Origin: Paenibacillus kribbensis
GTDB lineage: Bacteria > Bacillota > Bacilli > Paenibacillales > Paenibacillaceae
Direction of reading: 5' to 3'
Length of the DNA: 64,000 nt
Assembly: GCF_002240415.1 (NCBI RefSeq)
Contig: NZ_CP020028.1
Span: 1-64,000 of the forward strand
Part shown: piece after piece, positions 9,037-18,633 of the stretch
How positions within the stretch are numbered: the first letter of the stretch is position 1
Layout of the letters: the number at the start of each line of letters is the position of its first letter
Notes under the pieces: generated by a model
The model's input: only the letters and a program-made list of their open reading frames with translations
What the model was told of the DNA's origin: nothing
Databases searched by the model: none
Position numbers and translations under genes: made by a program

Positions 9037-10332
9037 ATGGAAGGATTGACGATCAGTTGGATAGGAGCTCTGGCGGGGCTGGCTATTGCAATTATTTTGA
9101 TATTGAGAAAGCTGAATCCGGTTTATGCTTTGTTTTTGGGAGCCATTGTAGGCGCTTTATTGGGCGGAGCCAATTTGGAGCAGACCATTAGTGTATTGAT
9201 TAGCGGTACGCAAAGTGTGATGGGGACGGTCATTCGTGTACTTGCTGCAGGTGTATTGGCGGGTGTGATGATGGAATCCGGGGCGGCGGAGACGATTGCG
9301 CAGGCTATTGTGAAGAAGTTTGGCGGCAGCAAAGCAATTCTCGCACTGGCTTTGGCGACGATGATTATTACGGCGGTGGGCGTATTTATTCCGGTCGCTG
9401 TGCTGATCGTGGCACCTATTGCGCTGTCGGTCGGGAACAAAATGGGGATTTCCAAGCTGGCGCTCCTGCTGGCCTTATCTGGAGGGGGAAAAGCGGGGAA
9501 CATTATTTCTCCGAATCCCAATACGATTGCGGCGGCGCGCGGCTTCAACCTTGATTTGAGCCACGTGATGCTGGCAGGTGTGGTCCCTGCGATATGTGGC
9601 TTATTGATGACCGTTCTGGTGGCGTCTCTGTTGAAAACTAAAGGTGTAAAGGTATCCGATCAGGATACTATGGACAGTGATGTGGATACTTCGAAGTACC
9701 CGGCGCTGGGACGGGCAATTGTAGCTCCGTTGGTGGCTGTTATTTTGCTGATGATTAACCCGATTGGGTCCATCTCCGGCATTGAAGCACTGTCGAGTTT
9801 CAAAGTCGATGCGATGTACATTTTGCCGATTGCCGGGATTGTGGGTATGCTGGCAATGGGGCAAGGACGCAATATTTTGAAATATTCAGCCTCTGGCTTA
9901 AATAAAATGACGGCGACCGTGCTGATTTTGATCGGTGCAGGCGGGATTGCAGGTCTGATCTCAGCGTCGGATTTGTCTGCGCAGGTGGTTGGCCTGATTG
10001 AAGCTTCGGGAGTTTCCGGCACATTGTTGGCACCGCTCGCAGGGATTCTGATGGCGGCTGCGACAGCGTCGACCTCGACGGGAGTCATTTTGGCGACAGG
10101 CTCGTTTGGGGAAGCGATTCTGAATATGGGGACGGCCCCGCTCGCCGCAGCTGTGATGGTGCATACAGGGGCAACGGTTATCGATTCCTTGCCACAAGGC
10201 AACTATTTTCACGTTACGGCAGACAGCATGAAAATGAGCATTAAACAACGGATGGGACTTATTCCTTACGAAGCTATTGTCGGTGGAACAATGGCCATTG
10301 TAGCGACACTGATGTATGGATTTTTACTTTAA
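9037..10332 (+). CDS. GntP-family permease, probably for glycerate
   Basis: 431-residue membrane protein with 12-14 hydrophobic segments of the GntP/gluconate symporter superfamily; the conserved loop SGGGKAGNIISPNPNTIAAARGF is seen near residue 150. ATG 9037 is preceded by a G-rich ribosome site; the longer open frame starting at 8887 would cross the promoter. Glycerate kinase follows 21 bases later and a CdaR regulator lies beyond it, so D-glycerate is the likely substrate. It is not the gluconate carrier, since a dedicated GntP is encoded in the divergent operon. Confidence 0.85.
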   Translation: MEGLTISWIGALAGLAIAIILILRKLNPVYALFLGAIVGALLGGANLEQTISVLISGTQSVMGTVIRVLAAGVLAGVMMESGAAETIAQAIVKKFGGSKAILALALATMIITAVGVFIPVAVLIVAPIALSVGNKMGISKLALLLALSGGGKAGNIISPNPNTIAAARGFNLDLSHVMLAGVVPAICGLLMTVLVASLLKTKGVKVSDQDTMDSDVDTSKYPALGRAIVAPLVAVILLMINPIGSISGIEALSSFKVDAMYILPIAGIVGMLAMGQGRNILKYSASGLNKMTATVLILIGAGGIAGLISASDLSAQVVGLIEASGVSGTLLAPLAGILMAAATASTSTGVILATGSFGEAILNMGTAPLAAAVMVHTGATVIDSLPQGNYFHVTADSMKMSIKQRMGLIPYEAIVGGTMAIVATLMYGFLL

Positions 10333-10353
10333 TATTGATGATGGGGTGAGAAG

Positions 10354-11496
10354 ATGAGAGAGAAGACATTTGTGCTGGCACCGGATTCCTTTAAAGAAAG
10401 CATGACGGCTAAAGAAGTGTGTATCGCAATGGAGAAAGGACTGCGCAAGGTCTATCCGACGGCGAATTATGTCCACATTCCAATGGCGGACGGTGGTGAA
10501 GGAACGGTGCAGTCCCTGGTGGATGCGACAGGTGGGCAGCTTCGTTATCTCGAGGTGACCGGACCGCTTGGAGAACCTGTAACTGCTGCATACGGCTTGC
10601 TGGGAGACGGCACCACTGCGGCAATCGAGATGGCATCCGCCAGCGGAATCCATCTGGTCAATAAGGACAACAAAAACCCGCTAAAGACAACAACTTACGG
10701 TACGGGTGAGTTAATCCGTGAGTGTCTGAATCAGGGGATTCGAAAGATTATTATAGGAATTGGTGGAAGCGCGACGAATGACGGCGGGACAGGCATGGCC
10801 GAAGCACTTGGTGTCAGATTTCTGGATGCCAAAGGAAACACTCTCCCTCGCGGAGGCGGCAGTCTGGGAGAACTGGCCAGTATTGATATTTCATCACTGG
10901 ATGCTCGCTTGCAGCAGGTGCAATTGATTGTAGCCTGTGATGTGACGAATCCGCTGTGCGGAGAGCATGGGGCATCTCATGTATTCGGTCCGCAAAAAGG
11001 GGCAACCCCGGAAATGGTGCAGCAATTGGATGCCAATCTCGCCCACTATGCAGATGTGGTGAAGCGGCAGCTGGGCAAGGATGTGCGCGATCTTCCAGGT
11101 GCAGGCGCGGCTGGAGGATTGGGTGCGGGCCTGCTGATTTTTACTCAGGCGTCGCTGCAAAAAGGCATTGAGATTGTGATCGAATACACCGGATTAAAGC
11201 AGAAGCTGGCGAAAGCGGACATCGTTTTTACGGGGGAAGGCGGCATTGATTTTCAGACCAAATTCGGGAAGACTCCGTATGGAGTAGCCCAGGCGGCCAA
11301 ACAATCCGGCAAAAAGGTCATTGCGGTCGCTGGCTATGTCGGGGAAGGGATCGACACGTTATACCAGGAAGGAATAGATGCGGTGTTTGGCATCGTGCCG
11401 GGAGCCTCGGAACTGGGTAAGCTGCTGGTCGAAGGGCCGCAAAATGTAGAGCGCACATGCGAGAATATTGCAAGGGTGCTTCAATTCAGCGAGTAG
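10354..11496 (+). CDS. glxK: glycerate kinase
   Basis: 380-residue type 1 glycerate kinase (GlxK/GarK/YxaA family), phosphorylating D-glycerate to a phosphoglycerate that enters glycolysis. Visible motifs: N-terminal LAPDSFKESMTAKEV, MADGGEGTVQSLVDATGG, the glycine-rich GIGGSATNDGGTGMAEALG and VFTGEGGIDFQTKFGKTPYGVA. Second gene after the permease, on the same strand with a short gap. Confidence 0.95.
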   Translation: MREKTFVLAPDSFKESMTAKEVCIAMEKGLRKVYPTANYVHIPMADGGEGTVQSLVDATGGQLRYLEVTGPLGEPVTAAYGLLGDGTTAAIEMASASGIHLVNKDNKNPLKTTTYGTGELIRECLNQGIRKIIIGIGGSATNDGGTGMAEALGVRFLDAKGNTLPRGGGSLGELASIDISSLDARLQQVQLIVACDVTNPLCGEHGASHVFGPQKGATPEMVQQLDANLAHYADVVKRQLGKDVRDLPGAGAAGGLGAGLLIFTQASLQKGIEIVIEYTGLKQKLAKADIVFTGEGGIDFQTKFGKTPYGVAQAAKQSGKKVIAVAGYVGEGIDTLYQEGIDAVFGIVPGASELGKLLVEGPQNVERTCENIARVLQFSE

Positions 11497-11558
11497 CCAA
11501 TGAATTAGAAGGCGGATTATAGCACGAATGCGTTAGAAATGGAGCGCTCGTCCGCGTT

Positions 11559-11605
11559 CCCGGATTTTTCCCCTTAATACTGAGACAGATTGAATAAAAT
11601 CCGGG
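11559..11605. terminator. hairpin between glxK and cdaR
   Basis: CCCGGATTTT and AAAATCCGGG form a 10-bp stem around a 27-base loop between convergent genes; probable bidirectional terminator. Confidence 0.5.
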
Positions 11606-11662
11606 AGTGGCGGCGAGGGAAATAGGCGTTTACCGCAGAATGATCTGGCATAATACAGCCGT

Positions 11663-12703
11663 TCATTGGTACAGTGCCAATAAGCCGTGTGTAAGCTCAA
11701 AAAGCTGAAGGAGATTCCGGGGATCTTTACCCGTTAAGGTATGAATCCGCTTTAGGCGGTATTGCAGGGTGTTGCGATGGATATTTAATTCGTCTGCAGT
11801 AAAGGAGACACTGCCGTTATGGTTAATAAAGCTGCGCAGCGTATCCAGCAAATCCACGGTATCTTCCAGCTTGCTGACCAGATGAATCGTGTTCGTCAGG
11901 CTGGATTGGCTCAGCTTGACCAGAAATTCGACTTCTGCAAAGGAAATCATCCGCACAGGCGGTCGCAGAGCCAGCAAAACATTCATGGTTGACTTGGCCT
12001 GTAAATAACATTCTGCAATGTTATGCTCTTGTCTGCTGATGGCAATCAGCACATCAGGATAGCTGCGTACAAGTGGCTTCAGCAGTTTGTCTATCTCATC
12101 CTGATTCTGGATCAGGATGAGATAGCTGTCTTCCTCCATATGAAAGGATGGATGCTGCATGAATATTTTCGACAGCTCGGCTACATAAACCGGGTCAGCA
12201 GGGAGATGCTTTACATATACTGCCGAAGTTTTTAGAAGCAGATCAATGTGATATTGAGCCGCTTCTTTTTTTATTTTTTGAGTGTAGGCCCCTTGATGAT
12301 GCAACAGCATTTCCAGCATGGATTTTTTGCGGTTGGCTTCGTGAGCCAGATGCTCCAGGGAGATCCTTTGTTCGATCAGGAGGGATACCGTAGTTTTGAC
12401 GATGTTGCAAAAAGGGCGCACTTCATCGGGGTTTCCCGTGATGCCAATGACGCCGACCCGCTCATGATGAATGACAATCGGCTCATTGGTCCCTTGTTTC
12501 TCGTAGTGACCATCCTGCCATACTTCAATCATTTTTCCGGTTTCGAGCGCCTGAACGGCTCCTTGATGAACAGTCCCGACTCGTTCACTCTCTCCGCTGC
12601 CAATGATGATGCCTCGTTCGTTCATAATATTGATATTGTATGGAATATCCTTCATCATTTTATCTACGATGTCTTGGGCTTGTTTTTCGGAGATCTGGAA
12701 CAG
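11663..12703 (-). CDS. cdaR: CdaR-type sugar-diacid/glycerate regulator
   Basis: Activator of the CdaR family. The N-terminal sugar-diacid-binding part shows NINIMNERGIIIGSG, and the C-terminus ends in a PucR-type helix-turn-helix, ELNIHRNTLQYRLKRIHTLTG. The first ATG is at 12658, but the reading frame upstream keeps family-like sequence (FQISEKQAQDIVDKMMKDI). A GGGAGG ribosome site lies nine bases before CTG 12703, so the true start is probably there and non-ATG, or a small sequence error hides it. Convergent with the glycerate permease-kinase operon, which it likely activates. Confidence 0.8.
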   Translation of the reverse strand: MFQISEKQAQDIVDKMMKDIPYNINIMNERGIIIGSGESERVGTVHQGAVQALETGKMIEVWQDGHYEKQGTNEPIVIHHERVGVIGITGNPDEVRPFCNIVKTTVSLLIEQRISLEHLAHEANRKKSMLEMLLHHQGAYTQKIKKEAAQYHIDLLLKTSAVYVKHLPADPVYVAELSKIFMQHPSFHMEEDSYLILIQNQDEIDKLLKPLVRSYPDVLIAISRQEHNIAECYLQAKSTMNVLLALRPPVRMISFAEVEFLVKLSQSSLTNTIHLVSKLEDTVDLLDTLRSFINHNGSVSFTADELNIHRNTLQYRLKRIHTLTGKDPRNLLQLFELTHGLLALYQ

Positions 12704-12879
12704 TTCGCGGTTCCTCCCTATACATAGTGATGTGACGGATTATACTTGTGAAATAGTTTTCATTTGATTGTGCATCTGAACAACATAATAAAGCGTGTTG
12801 CCGTACATGTCAGCCTATTTTATCACAGAAATGCAACCGTTTACGTATACGGAGAGGGAATTATAGAATTATACCCAAA

Positions 12880-12912
12880 AAGCAGGCTACTCCCAAGAGT
12901 CCCTGTTTTTCG
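12880..12912 (-). terminator. terminator after the RDD gene
   Basis: On the minus strand CAGG..ACT pairs with AGT..CCTG and is followed by CTTTTTG, just downstream of the RDD gene stop. Confidence 0.4.
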
Positions 12913-12943
12913 AGTCGTTCCTATCTTTCACCAGCTGCGCAGT

Positions 12944-14046
12944 CTAATGGCGAACCTCGCTGAAGCTGTAGGTAATATCATGCAGCTCTTTCTTAAAACG
13001 ACTATATTTAGATGCGGGCGTATATCCCAGCACCTGATAATAATCATTTTCGGTCTCAATAATCGCTACATGGGTGACATAATGGTTCACATCTTTCTGT
13101 CCTTTAATCGTAAACTCAATGGCAGGATATCCATGAATCGTTGTGTTAGAGGAAGGTCCTACAGTAGAAAGGTTAAACTCTTTGGTCATGTTGTATTGAA
13201 TTTTCTCTGCGTAGTGCTGGAGAGTTACATTGCCCAGTTCCTTTTTCGAATTGGACACTACTGCAACGGACTTTTGAATGTACGGATTAAATATCGCAAT
13301 ATCAGTCATTTTTTCACGGTCCGGGTCTGTTGACCAGTCTAGCGGAGCTGAGATTTGAAACCGACCATCTTTACTTATAAAGTTCTGTTCTGCCCTGCTC
13401 ACTGGAGCTTCAGGAGGTTGATAATTATGCAGCCATATATAAATAGCATTAACAAACGAGCCTCCCAAGATCACCATTGCGATAAAAAATATCAACAGCG
13501 AACGTTTCAGTGTCTTTTTGCTAATCGGCTCTAAATCCCGTACCTTTACAACATATGTACCTGCGGCTAGATCACCAATTCGTTGTCCTGTTGCAGTTAC
13601 TAACACGCTGATAACAGCAGGTAACGAACCCATTAGAACAGGGTTGGTTTCAATCAATCTAAGCAAAGTGCGAATTAGCGATTTATGAAAACCAGGAGGC
13701 CTTTCTTCCCCGTTAACCACCTTAATACGAAAAACGAACTTACCCAGCGTATAGCCTGTATAACCTTCCAAAAGCAAATAATAGCAGAAAAAAGCTATAA
13801 GCAGGATAAACGGGTTGCAATCGCCAAAGGCAAAAACCATCTATCCGTTATTTGAATGACAGAGATAAACAAGCCAATATAACCGATCACAAAGAATATA
13901 AAATCAAATACCGTTGCTCCCCAACGCCTAAACAAAATAGACGAACCATAGGTTTTTGATATCTCTGCCATCCTGTTTGTTTCCCCATCGTTTTGGCCAT
14001 GGCGAATGTACATCTGTCTTGATGTTTCCTGCGGATTCTGTGACAT
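12944..14046 (-). pseudogene. RDD-family membrane protein, one frameshift
   Basis: The N-terminal RDD domain carries the expected Arg and Asp residues (RRWGATVFDFIFFVIGY; RIGDLAAGTYVVK) and three or more membrane segments. After a further membrane helix (residues about 220-245) comes an extracellular domain of about 120 residues with no recognised family. The frame breaks at 13815-13816; one added T on the plus strand joins LPLAIANPFILLIAFF and yields about 367 residues. Start chosen at 14046 (MSQNPQETSRQ), nine bases after GGAG. Function unknown; some RDD proteins act as ion transporters. Confidence 0.7.
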
Positions 14047-14326
14047 GTGCTGGTTCTCCAAAAAATACACCTCTTTTTAATATTCAATCATTTAAAACAC
14101 GCCCCTTATATTAACGGTTAATTTCTATTCCATGTTTAGGAAAACATCCTATAAACCATTAAAATAATATAAATATCCCTTGTGAATGAAATTAAAGAAT
14201 AAACATGGGGACTACGATGCTTAAAATGTACTACTTGGAGTATACTTAAATGTCGACAGAAAGCCTAAGATAGATATAGCAGGAAACGCCCTAGACATTC
14301 TTTATTTTGGAAGATGGGAGATTGGA
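14047..14326. other. intergenic region between RDD gene and PRD regulator
   Basis: AT-rich stretch holding the start regions of two divergent genes. No clear promoter boxes, RNA structure or small gene was recognised apart from the GGGAGA ribosome site before 14327. Confidence 0.4.
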
Positions 14327-16279
14327 ATGAACAAAAGGCAAACAGAAATTTTTCGCAGGTTGTTAACTGAACCGGGGCGGTTATGGTTAGTGCAGGATTT
14401 GGCGGATCGGACTGAGTGCTCTGAAAAGACGATCCGCAACGATCTGAAGGTAATTGAAGAATATATAGTCAAGCATTCCAGCGCCAATCTGGTGAGAAGG
14501 CCGGGACGCGGCATTTATCTGGAGATGGATGAATTGGAGCGGATAGATTTGTTCCATCGACTGTATGCGGACGAGAGTAGAGTCCAACATGAGTCGGATG
14601 AGGAAAGGGTGCTGCATCTCGCCTATCGTCTCTTGATGGCTGCCAAGCCTGTAACCATACAGGATCTGGCCTCCCAGTATTATGTGAATAAAACGGTGAT
14701 CCGTAGAGATATGGAGAAGATCGAGGACTGGCTGCACAGCCTTGATCTTGCCTTGATTACCAAGCAGCGCGTAGGATTGACGATTCAAGGCTCCGAGAAA
14801 AACAAGCGGATAGCTTTGGCACGGCTGAACCAACTGATAGATAGTCCTGAGTTAACAGGACAAATGATGCGCAAACAGTTTGAACCGCACGAGATTGCAA
14901 CCATACATCATGAACTAAAAACATTTCAAAAACGTCATGAGCTCAGCTTCACTGATGAAGCTTTCGAAGGTCTAATGCTGCATATCCTGTTAATGGTCAA
15001 ACGAACCAAGCTCGGACAGCCCATCTCGCTCTCCGGGCAGGACATTGCCTTTTTGCAGGAAAAAGCTGAATTTACATGGGCTACGTCTTTTTTACAGCAG
15101 CTGCAAAAGCTGTTTGCCGTGCCTTTTTCTCGGGAAGAGACGGCTTATTTAACCCTGCATCTGCTTAGCGGGAAGTTCCGTTACCAGCAGGAGAAAAGGA
15201 AGGGAAAGCAGAGCGATCTGGCAGACAGCCATCCGCTTTTGCCTGCATTGGTTGAGCAGCTGATCCAGCGGATGTCAGAGCTGAATATGATTGCTTTTGA
15301 CAAGGACAAGATGCTGCTAAACGGGTTGAAGATTCATTTATATACGACCCTGAACCGTCTTCAATATGGTCTGACTGTGTCCAATCCCATGCTGGCCGAG
15401 ATCAAGAAGATGTACCCCTACATGTTCGACCGGGTCATTATTGCACTGGAAGAGGTAGGGAGAATGATCCGATTATCATTTCCCGAAGAGGAAGCAGCGT
15501 ATTTAACCCTGCATTTCCAAGCCTCTGTGGAGCGGCTTCATCAGAGGGACAGTCATCCTCAAAGAGCAGTCATCGTATGTCACATGGGCATTGGCATGTC
15601 CCAGCTGCTGCGTACAAAGGTGGAACGCAAATTTCCGTCTGTGCATGTGGAAACCACGATATCGAAAGCGGAAGTTCAAGACTATCTGGCAGCCCATGAG
15701 GTGGAGCTTGTCATTACAACCGTAGCTCTCCCGGACATAAAAGTTCCCCACATTCTCGTCTCTCCATTGCTGGATGCCAAGGACGAGCGTCAGCTGGAGC
15801 AGGTGATCAGACGATTGGATGAGCCGGAACACAGGGTGGCAGATGAATCTGTATTTTTCAGGTATACGACGCCTTTTCTGGTCTTTCCCCAGCAGGAAGT
15901 GCAACGCCCCGAACAAATTATCTCCAAGCTGGCGCGAATACTGGAGAACAAGGGATATGTCGAGGAAGGTTATGTGGAAAGTGTGCTGGCGCGAGAAAAA
16001 ATGTCCGCTACCACGATTGGTGGAGGTGTTGCCATCCCGCATGGCGGCTCGGAGTGGATCAGACAGTCAGCTATTGTAGTCGCTACCTTGAGGCAGCCAC
16101 TCACCTGGGGAACCGAGAAAGTAGAGCTTGTGTTCCTGCTTGCGGTTAAACAGGATAGACGCGAAGAGATGCGACAGTTGTTTAAGGAATTATCCCTGAT
16201 CAGTGAGCAGCCGGCTATGGTGCATGCATTGTCCAAGGAGACTGATGCGATGAGATTATTAGGGAAGCTAAAAGGATAA
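14327..16279 (+). CDS. PRD-containing transcriptional activator (ManR/LicR/MtlR type)
   Basis: 650 residues. Order: N-terminal helix-turn-helix (ECSEKTIRNDLKVIEE), second HTH (YYVNKTVIRRDMEKI), two PTS-regulation domains (about 190-400), an EIIB-like domain with Cys418 (VCHMGIGMSQLL) and a C-terminal EIIA domain with phospho-acceptor His572 (GGGVAIPHGG). Activators of this type sense sugar flux by phosphorylation of PRD, EIIB and EIIA sites. It is followed by a terminator and then the PTS gene it most likely controls. The architecture matches B. subtilis ManR, but the sugar is not fixed by sequence. Confidence 0.9.
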   Translation: MNKRQTEIFRRLLTEPGRLWLVQDLADRTECSEKTIRNDLKVIEEYIVKHSSANLVRRPGRGIYLEMDELERIDLFHRLYADESRVQHESDEERVLHLAYRLLMAAKPVTIQDLASQYYVNKTVIRRDMEKIEDWLHSLDLALITKQRVGLTIQGSEKNKRIALARLNQLIDSPELTGQMMRKQFEPHEIATIHHELKTFQKRHELSFTDEAFEGLMLHILLMVKRTKLGQPISLSGQDIAFLQEKAEFTWATSFLQQLQKLFAVPFSREETAYLTLHLLSGKFRYQQEKRKGKQSDLADSHPLLPALVEQLIQRMSELNMIAFDKDKMLLNGLKIHLYTTLNRLQYGLTVSNPMLAEIKKMYPYMFDRVIIALEEVGRMIRLSFPEEEAAYLTLHFQASVERLHQRDSHPQRAVIVCHMGIGMSQLLRTKVERKFPSVHVETTISKAEVQDYLAAHEVELVITTVALPDIKVPHILVSPLLDAKDERQLEQVIRRLDEPEHRVADESVFFRYTTPFLVFPQQEVQRPEQIISKLARILENKGYVEEGYVESVLAREKMSATTIGGGVAIPHGGSEWIRQSAIVVATLRQPLTWGTEKVELVFLLAVKQDRREEMRQLFKELSLISEQPAMVHALSKETDAMRLLGKLKG

Positions 16280-16304
16280 GTGAATACCAAAAGCTGTGCT
16301 CTGG

Positions 16305-16333
16305 AGCAGGACTTATATAAGTCCTGCTTTTTG
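16305..16333 (+). terminator. terminator of the PRD activator gene
   Basis: Perfect 11-bp stem AGCAGGACTTA/TAAGTCCTGCT with a two-base loop, followed by TTTTTGTCC. Confidence 0.85.
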
Positions 16334-16410
16334 TCCTTATAAATCCGTTTTTCCGAAAGTTCCGGTAAAAAGTTCGATCAATAACAGCCAAATAGACGTT
16401 TATACTATCA

Positions 16411-16426
16411 ATGTAAGCGGAAACAT
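16411..16426 (+). promoter_or_regulatory. CcpA cre site upstream of the PTS gene
   Basis: ATGTAAGCGGAAACAT fits WTGNAANCGNWNNCWW at all positions. It lies just after a TATACT box (16401-16406) and 21 bases before the PTS start codon, so CcpA could block transcription. No good -35 box is seen, as expected for an activator-dependent promoter. Confidence 0.6.
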
Positions 16427-16446
16427 CACAGAGAAGGGGAATGACT

Positions 16447-18447
16447 ATGAAAATATTGGCGATTACCTCATGTCCTAACGGAATTGCACATACGTATATG
16501 GCAGCTGAGAATCTGCAAAAGGCAGCAGCGAAACTGGGCATCGAGATGAAGGTCGAGACACAAGGCTCCATTGGAGTCGAAAATCAATTAACGGAGCAGG
16601 AGATCCGTGAAGCGGATGGCATTATTATTGCAGCAGATAAGACGGTGGTAGAAGACCGGTTCGTTGGCAAGAAACTGCTGGTCGTTGGTGTACAGGATGG
16701 TATCCGTCGTCCGGAAGAGTTGATCCAGCGGGTGATGAAAGGCGATGTGCCTGTGTACGAGGCACAGTCACGTTCTGCCGAAGGTAGTACAGAGGAGAAA
16801 AAACCGAAGCAAAACCCAATCTACCGCCACTTGATGAATGGTGTGTCCTATATGGTGCCCTTCATCGTCATCGGAGGCTTGCTCATTGCCATTGCACTGA
16901 CGATTGGCGGTGAGAAGACACCTGGCGGTCTGGTTATACCGGACGGTTCGTTTTGGAAGACGATTCAGGATATCGGCTCGGCTTCGTTTACCTTTATGGT
17001 ACCGATCCTCGCTGGATTTATCGCGATGAGCATTGCCGATAGACCGGGGCTTGCACCGGGTATGATTGGCGGATTTATTGCTGCGAACGGCAGTTTTTAT
17101 GGAAGTGAGGCGGGGGCCGGATTTATCGGTGGAATTATTGCCGGTTTTCTGGCGGGTTATGTTGCACTGGGGATTCGGAAAATAAAGGTTGGCCGGGCGT
17201 TACAGCCGATCATGCCTATTATTATTATTCCCGTATTGTCATCCTTGATTGTGGGATTAATCTTTGTGTTTGTAATCGGTGCTCCAATTGCGCAATTGTT
17301 TGAATCTTTAACAGGTTGGCTTGCAGGTATGCAAGGCACAAGCTCGATTCTGCTGGCGCTGATCTTGGGGGCGATGATCTCCTTTGATATGGGCGGTCCG
17401 GTGAATAAAGTGGCCTTCTTATTTGGCTCAGCCATGATTGGCGAAGGAAATTATGAAATTATGGGTCCAATCGCCGTTGCGATTTGTATTCCACCGATTG
17501 CGATGGGACTTGCAGCGATGATCAACAAACGTAAATTTGCACCGTCGGAACGCGAGGCCGGGAAAGCAACATTTACGATGGGTCTGTTCGGCATTACCGA
17601 AGGTGCCATTCCATTCGCGGCGCAAGATCCACTCCGTGTTATTCCCAGTATCATGGTAGGATCCATGGTCGGTTCAGTCATCGCCATGCTGGGGAATGTA
17701 GGCGATAGGGTAGCTCACGGTGGGCCGATTGTAGCCGTGCTTGGTGCAGTTGATCATGTGTTTATGTTCTTTATCGCCGTTATTATCGGCGTAGCCGTAA
17801 CGGTTGTCATGGTAAGCCTGCTGAAAAAAGATATTGCGACTGTAGATACGGCCGTTGCTGGAGAAGTGAAATCTGGAAATTCCGCGGCAGTAGCCGAACC
17901 ATCTGCAACTACTACAACTGCTGCGGAGTTATCGGCTTCAACAGCCGCTATAAATCATGGGTCAGAAGTACCTTCACAAGCTGTCCACATTGAGAAGCTG
18001 ACGGATATTGTAACGATGGATCTGATTAACCTCAATCTGGAAGGAACGACAAAGGATGCTGTCATTGATGAAATGATCGGAGCACTTGTGGGAACGGGAA
18101 TCGTAAGCTCTGCCAGTGATCTTAAAGAGGTCATATTGGCCCGAGAGCAAGAAAGCTCCACAGGTATCGGAATGAATATTGCCATCCCACATGGCAAATC
18201 GGAAGCTGTCTTAAAGCCAAGCGTGGTTTTTGGCATCAAGCGGAGTGGCGTTGACTGGGAAAGTCTCGATGGTAGTGAGGCGAAATTGATCTTCATGATT
18301 GCTGTACCGCGCAATAGCAAGGACAATACGCACCTGAAAGTACTGCAAATGCTGTCCCGCAAGCTGATGGATGATCATTTTAGAGAAGCGCTTCTGGCCG
18401 TCACAACGAAGGAAGAAGCATATCAATTGCTGGATCAGGTGCATTAA
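16447..18447 (+). CDS. PTS fructose/mannose-type EIIBCA transporter
   Basis: Membrane sugar phosphotransferase of the fructose family, 666 residues in the order EIIB (Cys9 in ITSCPNGIAHTYMAAE), EIIC (about 115-470, multiple membrane helices, SFDMGGPVNKVAF), a Ser/Thr/Ala-rich linker, and EIIA (His582 in MNIAIPHGKSE). It imports and phosphorylates a hexose. B-C-A order is that of B. subtilis ManP rather than FruA. ATG 16447 is chosen over 16441 because it lies eight bases after AAGGGG. No mannose-6-phosphate isomerase gene follows, unlike in the B. subtilis man operon. Confidence 0.9.
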   Translation: MKILAITSCPNGIAHTYMAAENLQKAAAKLGIEMKVETQGSIGVENQLTEQEIREADGIIIAADKTVVEDRFVGKKLLVVGVQDGIRRPEELIQRVMKGDVPVYEAQSRSAEGSTEEKKPKQNPIYRHLMNGVSYMVPFIVIGGLLIAIALTIGGEKTPGGLVIPDGSFWKTIQDIGSASFTFMVPILAGFIAMSIADRPGLAPGMIGGFIAANGSFYGSEAGAGFIGGIIAGFLAGYVALGIRKIKVGRALQPIMPIIIIPVLSSLIVGLIFVFVIGAPIAQLFESLTGWLAGMQGTSSILLALILGAMISFDMGGPVNKVAFLFGSAMIGEGNYEIMGPIAVAICIPPIAMGLAAMINKRKFAPSEREAGKATFTMGLFGITEGAIPFAAQDPLRVIPSIMVGSMVGSVIAMLGNVGDRVAHGGPIVAVLGAVDHVFMFFIAVIIGVAVTVVMVSLLKKDIATVDTAVAGEVKSGNSAAVAEPSATTTTAAELSASTAAINHGSEVPSQAVHIEKLTDIVTMDLINLNLEGTTKDAVIDEMIGALVGTGIVSSASDLKEVILAREQESSTGIGMNIAIPHGKSEAVLKPSVVFGIKRSGVDWESLDGSEAKLIFMIAVPRNSKDNTHLKVLQMLSRKLMDDHFREALLAVTTKEEAYQLLDQVH

Positions 18448-18582
18448 TCGGTGCATTAAGAAGCCGATACAAAGAAGAGAGGCTGATGTGCACCATGCCG
18501 ATGCAGGCTTGATTTACATCGTAGATGCCGAGAAAAGCTTCCTGTATGCTGGCGGCGTAATAGGGCGTGTCACTTTGCCACA

Positions 18583-18619
18583 GCAGTCTATCCTCAGGTG
18601 AGGCTAGACTGCCCTTTTC
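18583..18619 (+). terminator. terminator after the PTS gene
   Basis: GCAGTCTA..CCTCA pairs with TGAGG..TAGACTGC (one internal mismatch) and is followed by CCTTTTC. It separates the PTS gene from the convergent CdsA-like gene. Confidence 0.75.
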
Positions 18620-18633
18620 ATAGTAAGATATTG

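Noticed and set aside
9123..11160. Long minus-strand open frames opposite the permease and glycerate kinase
   Set aside because: Shadow frames of GC-richer genes; no family resemblance and no ribosome sites.
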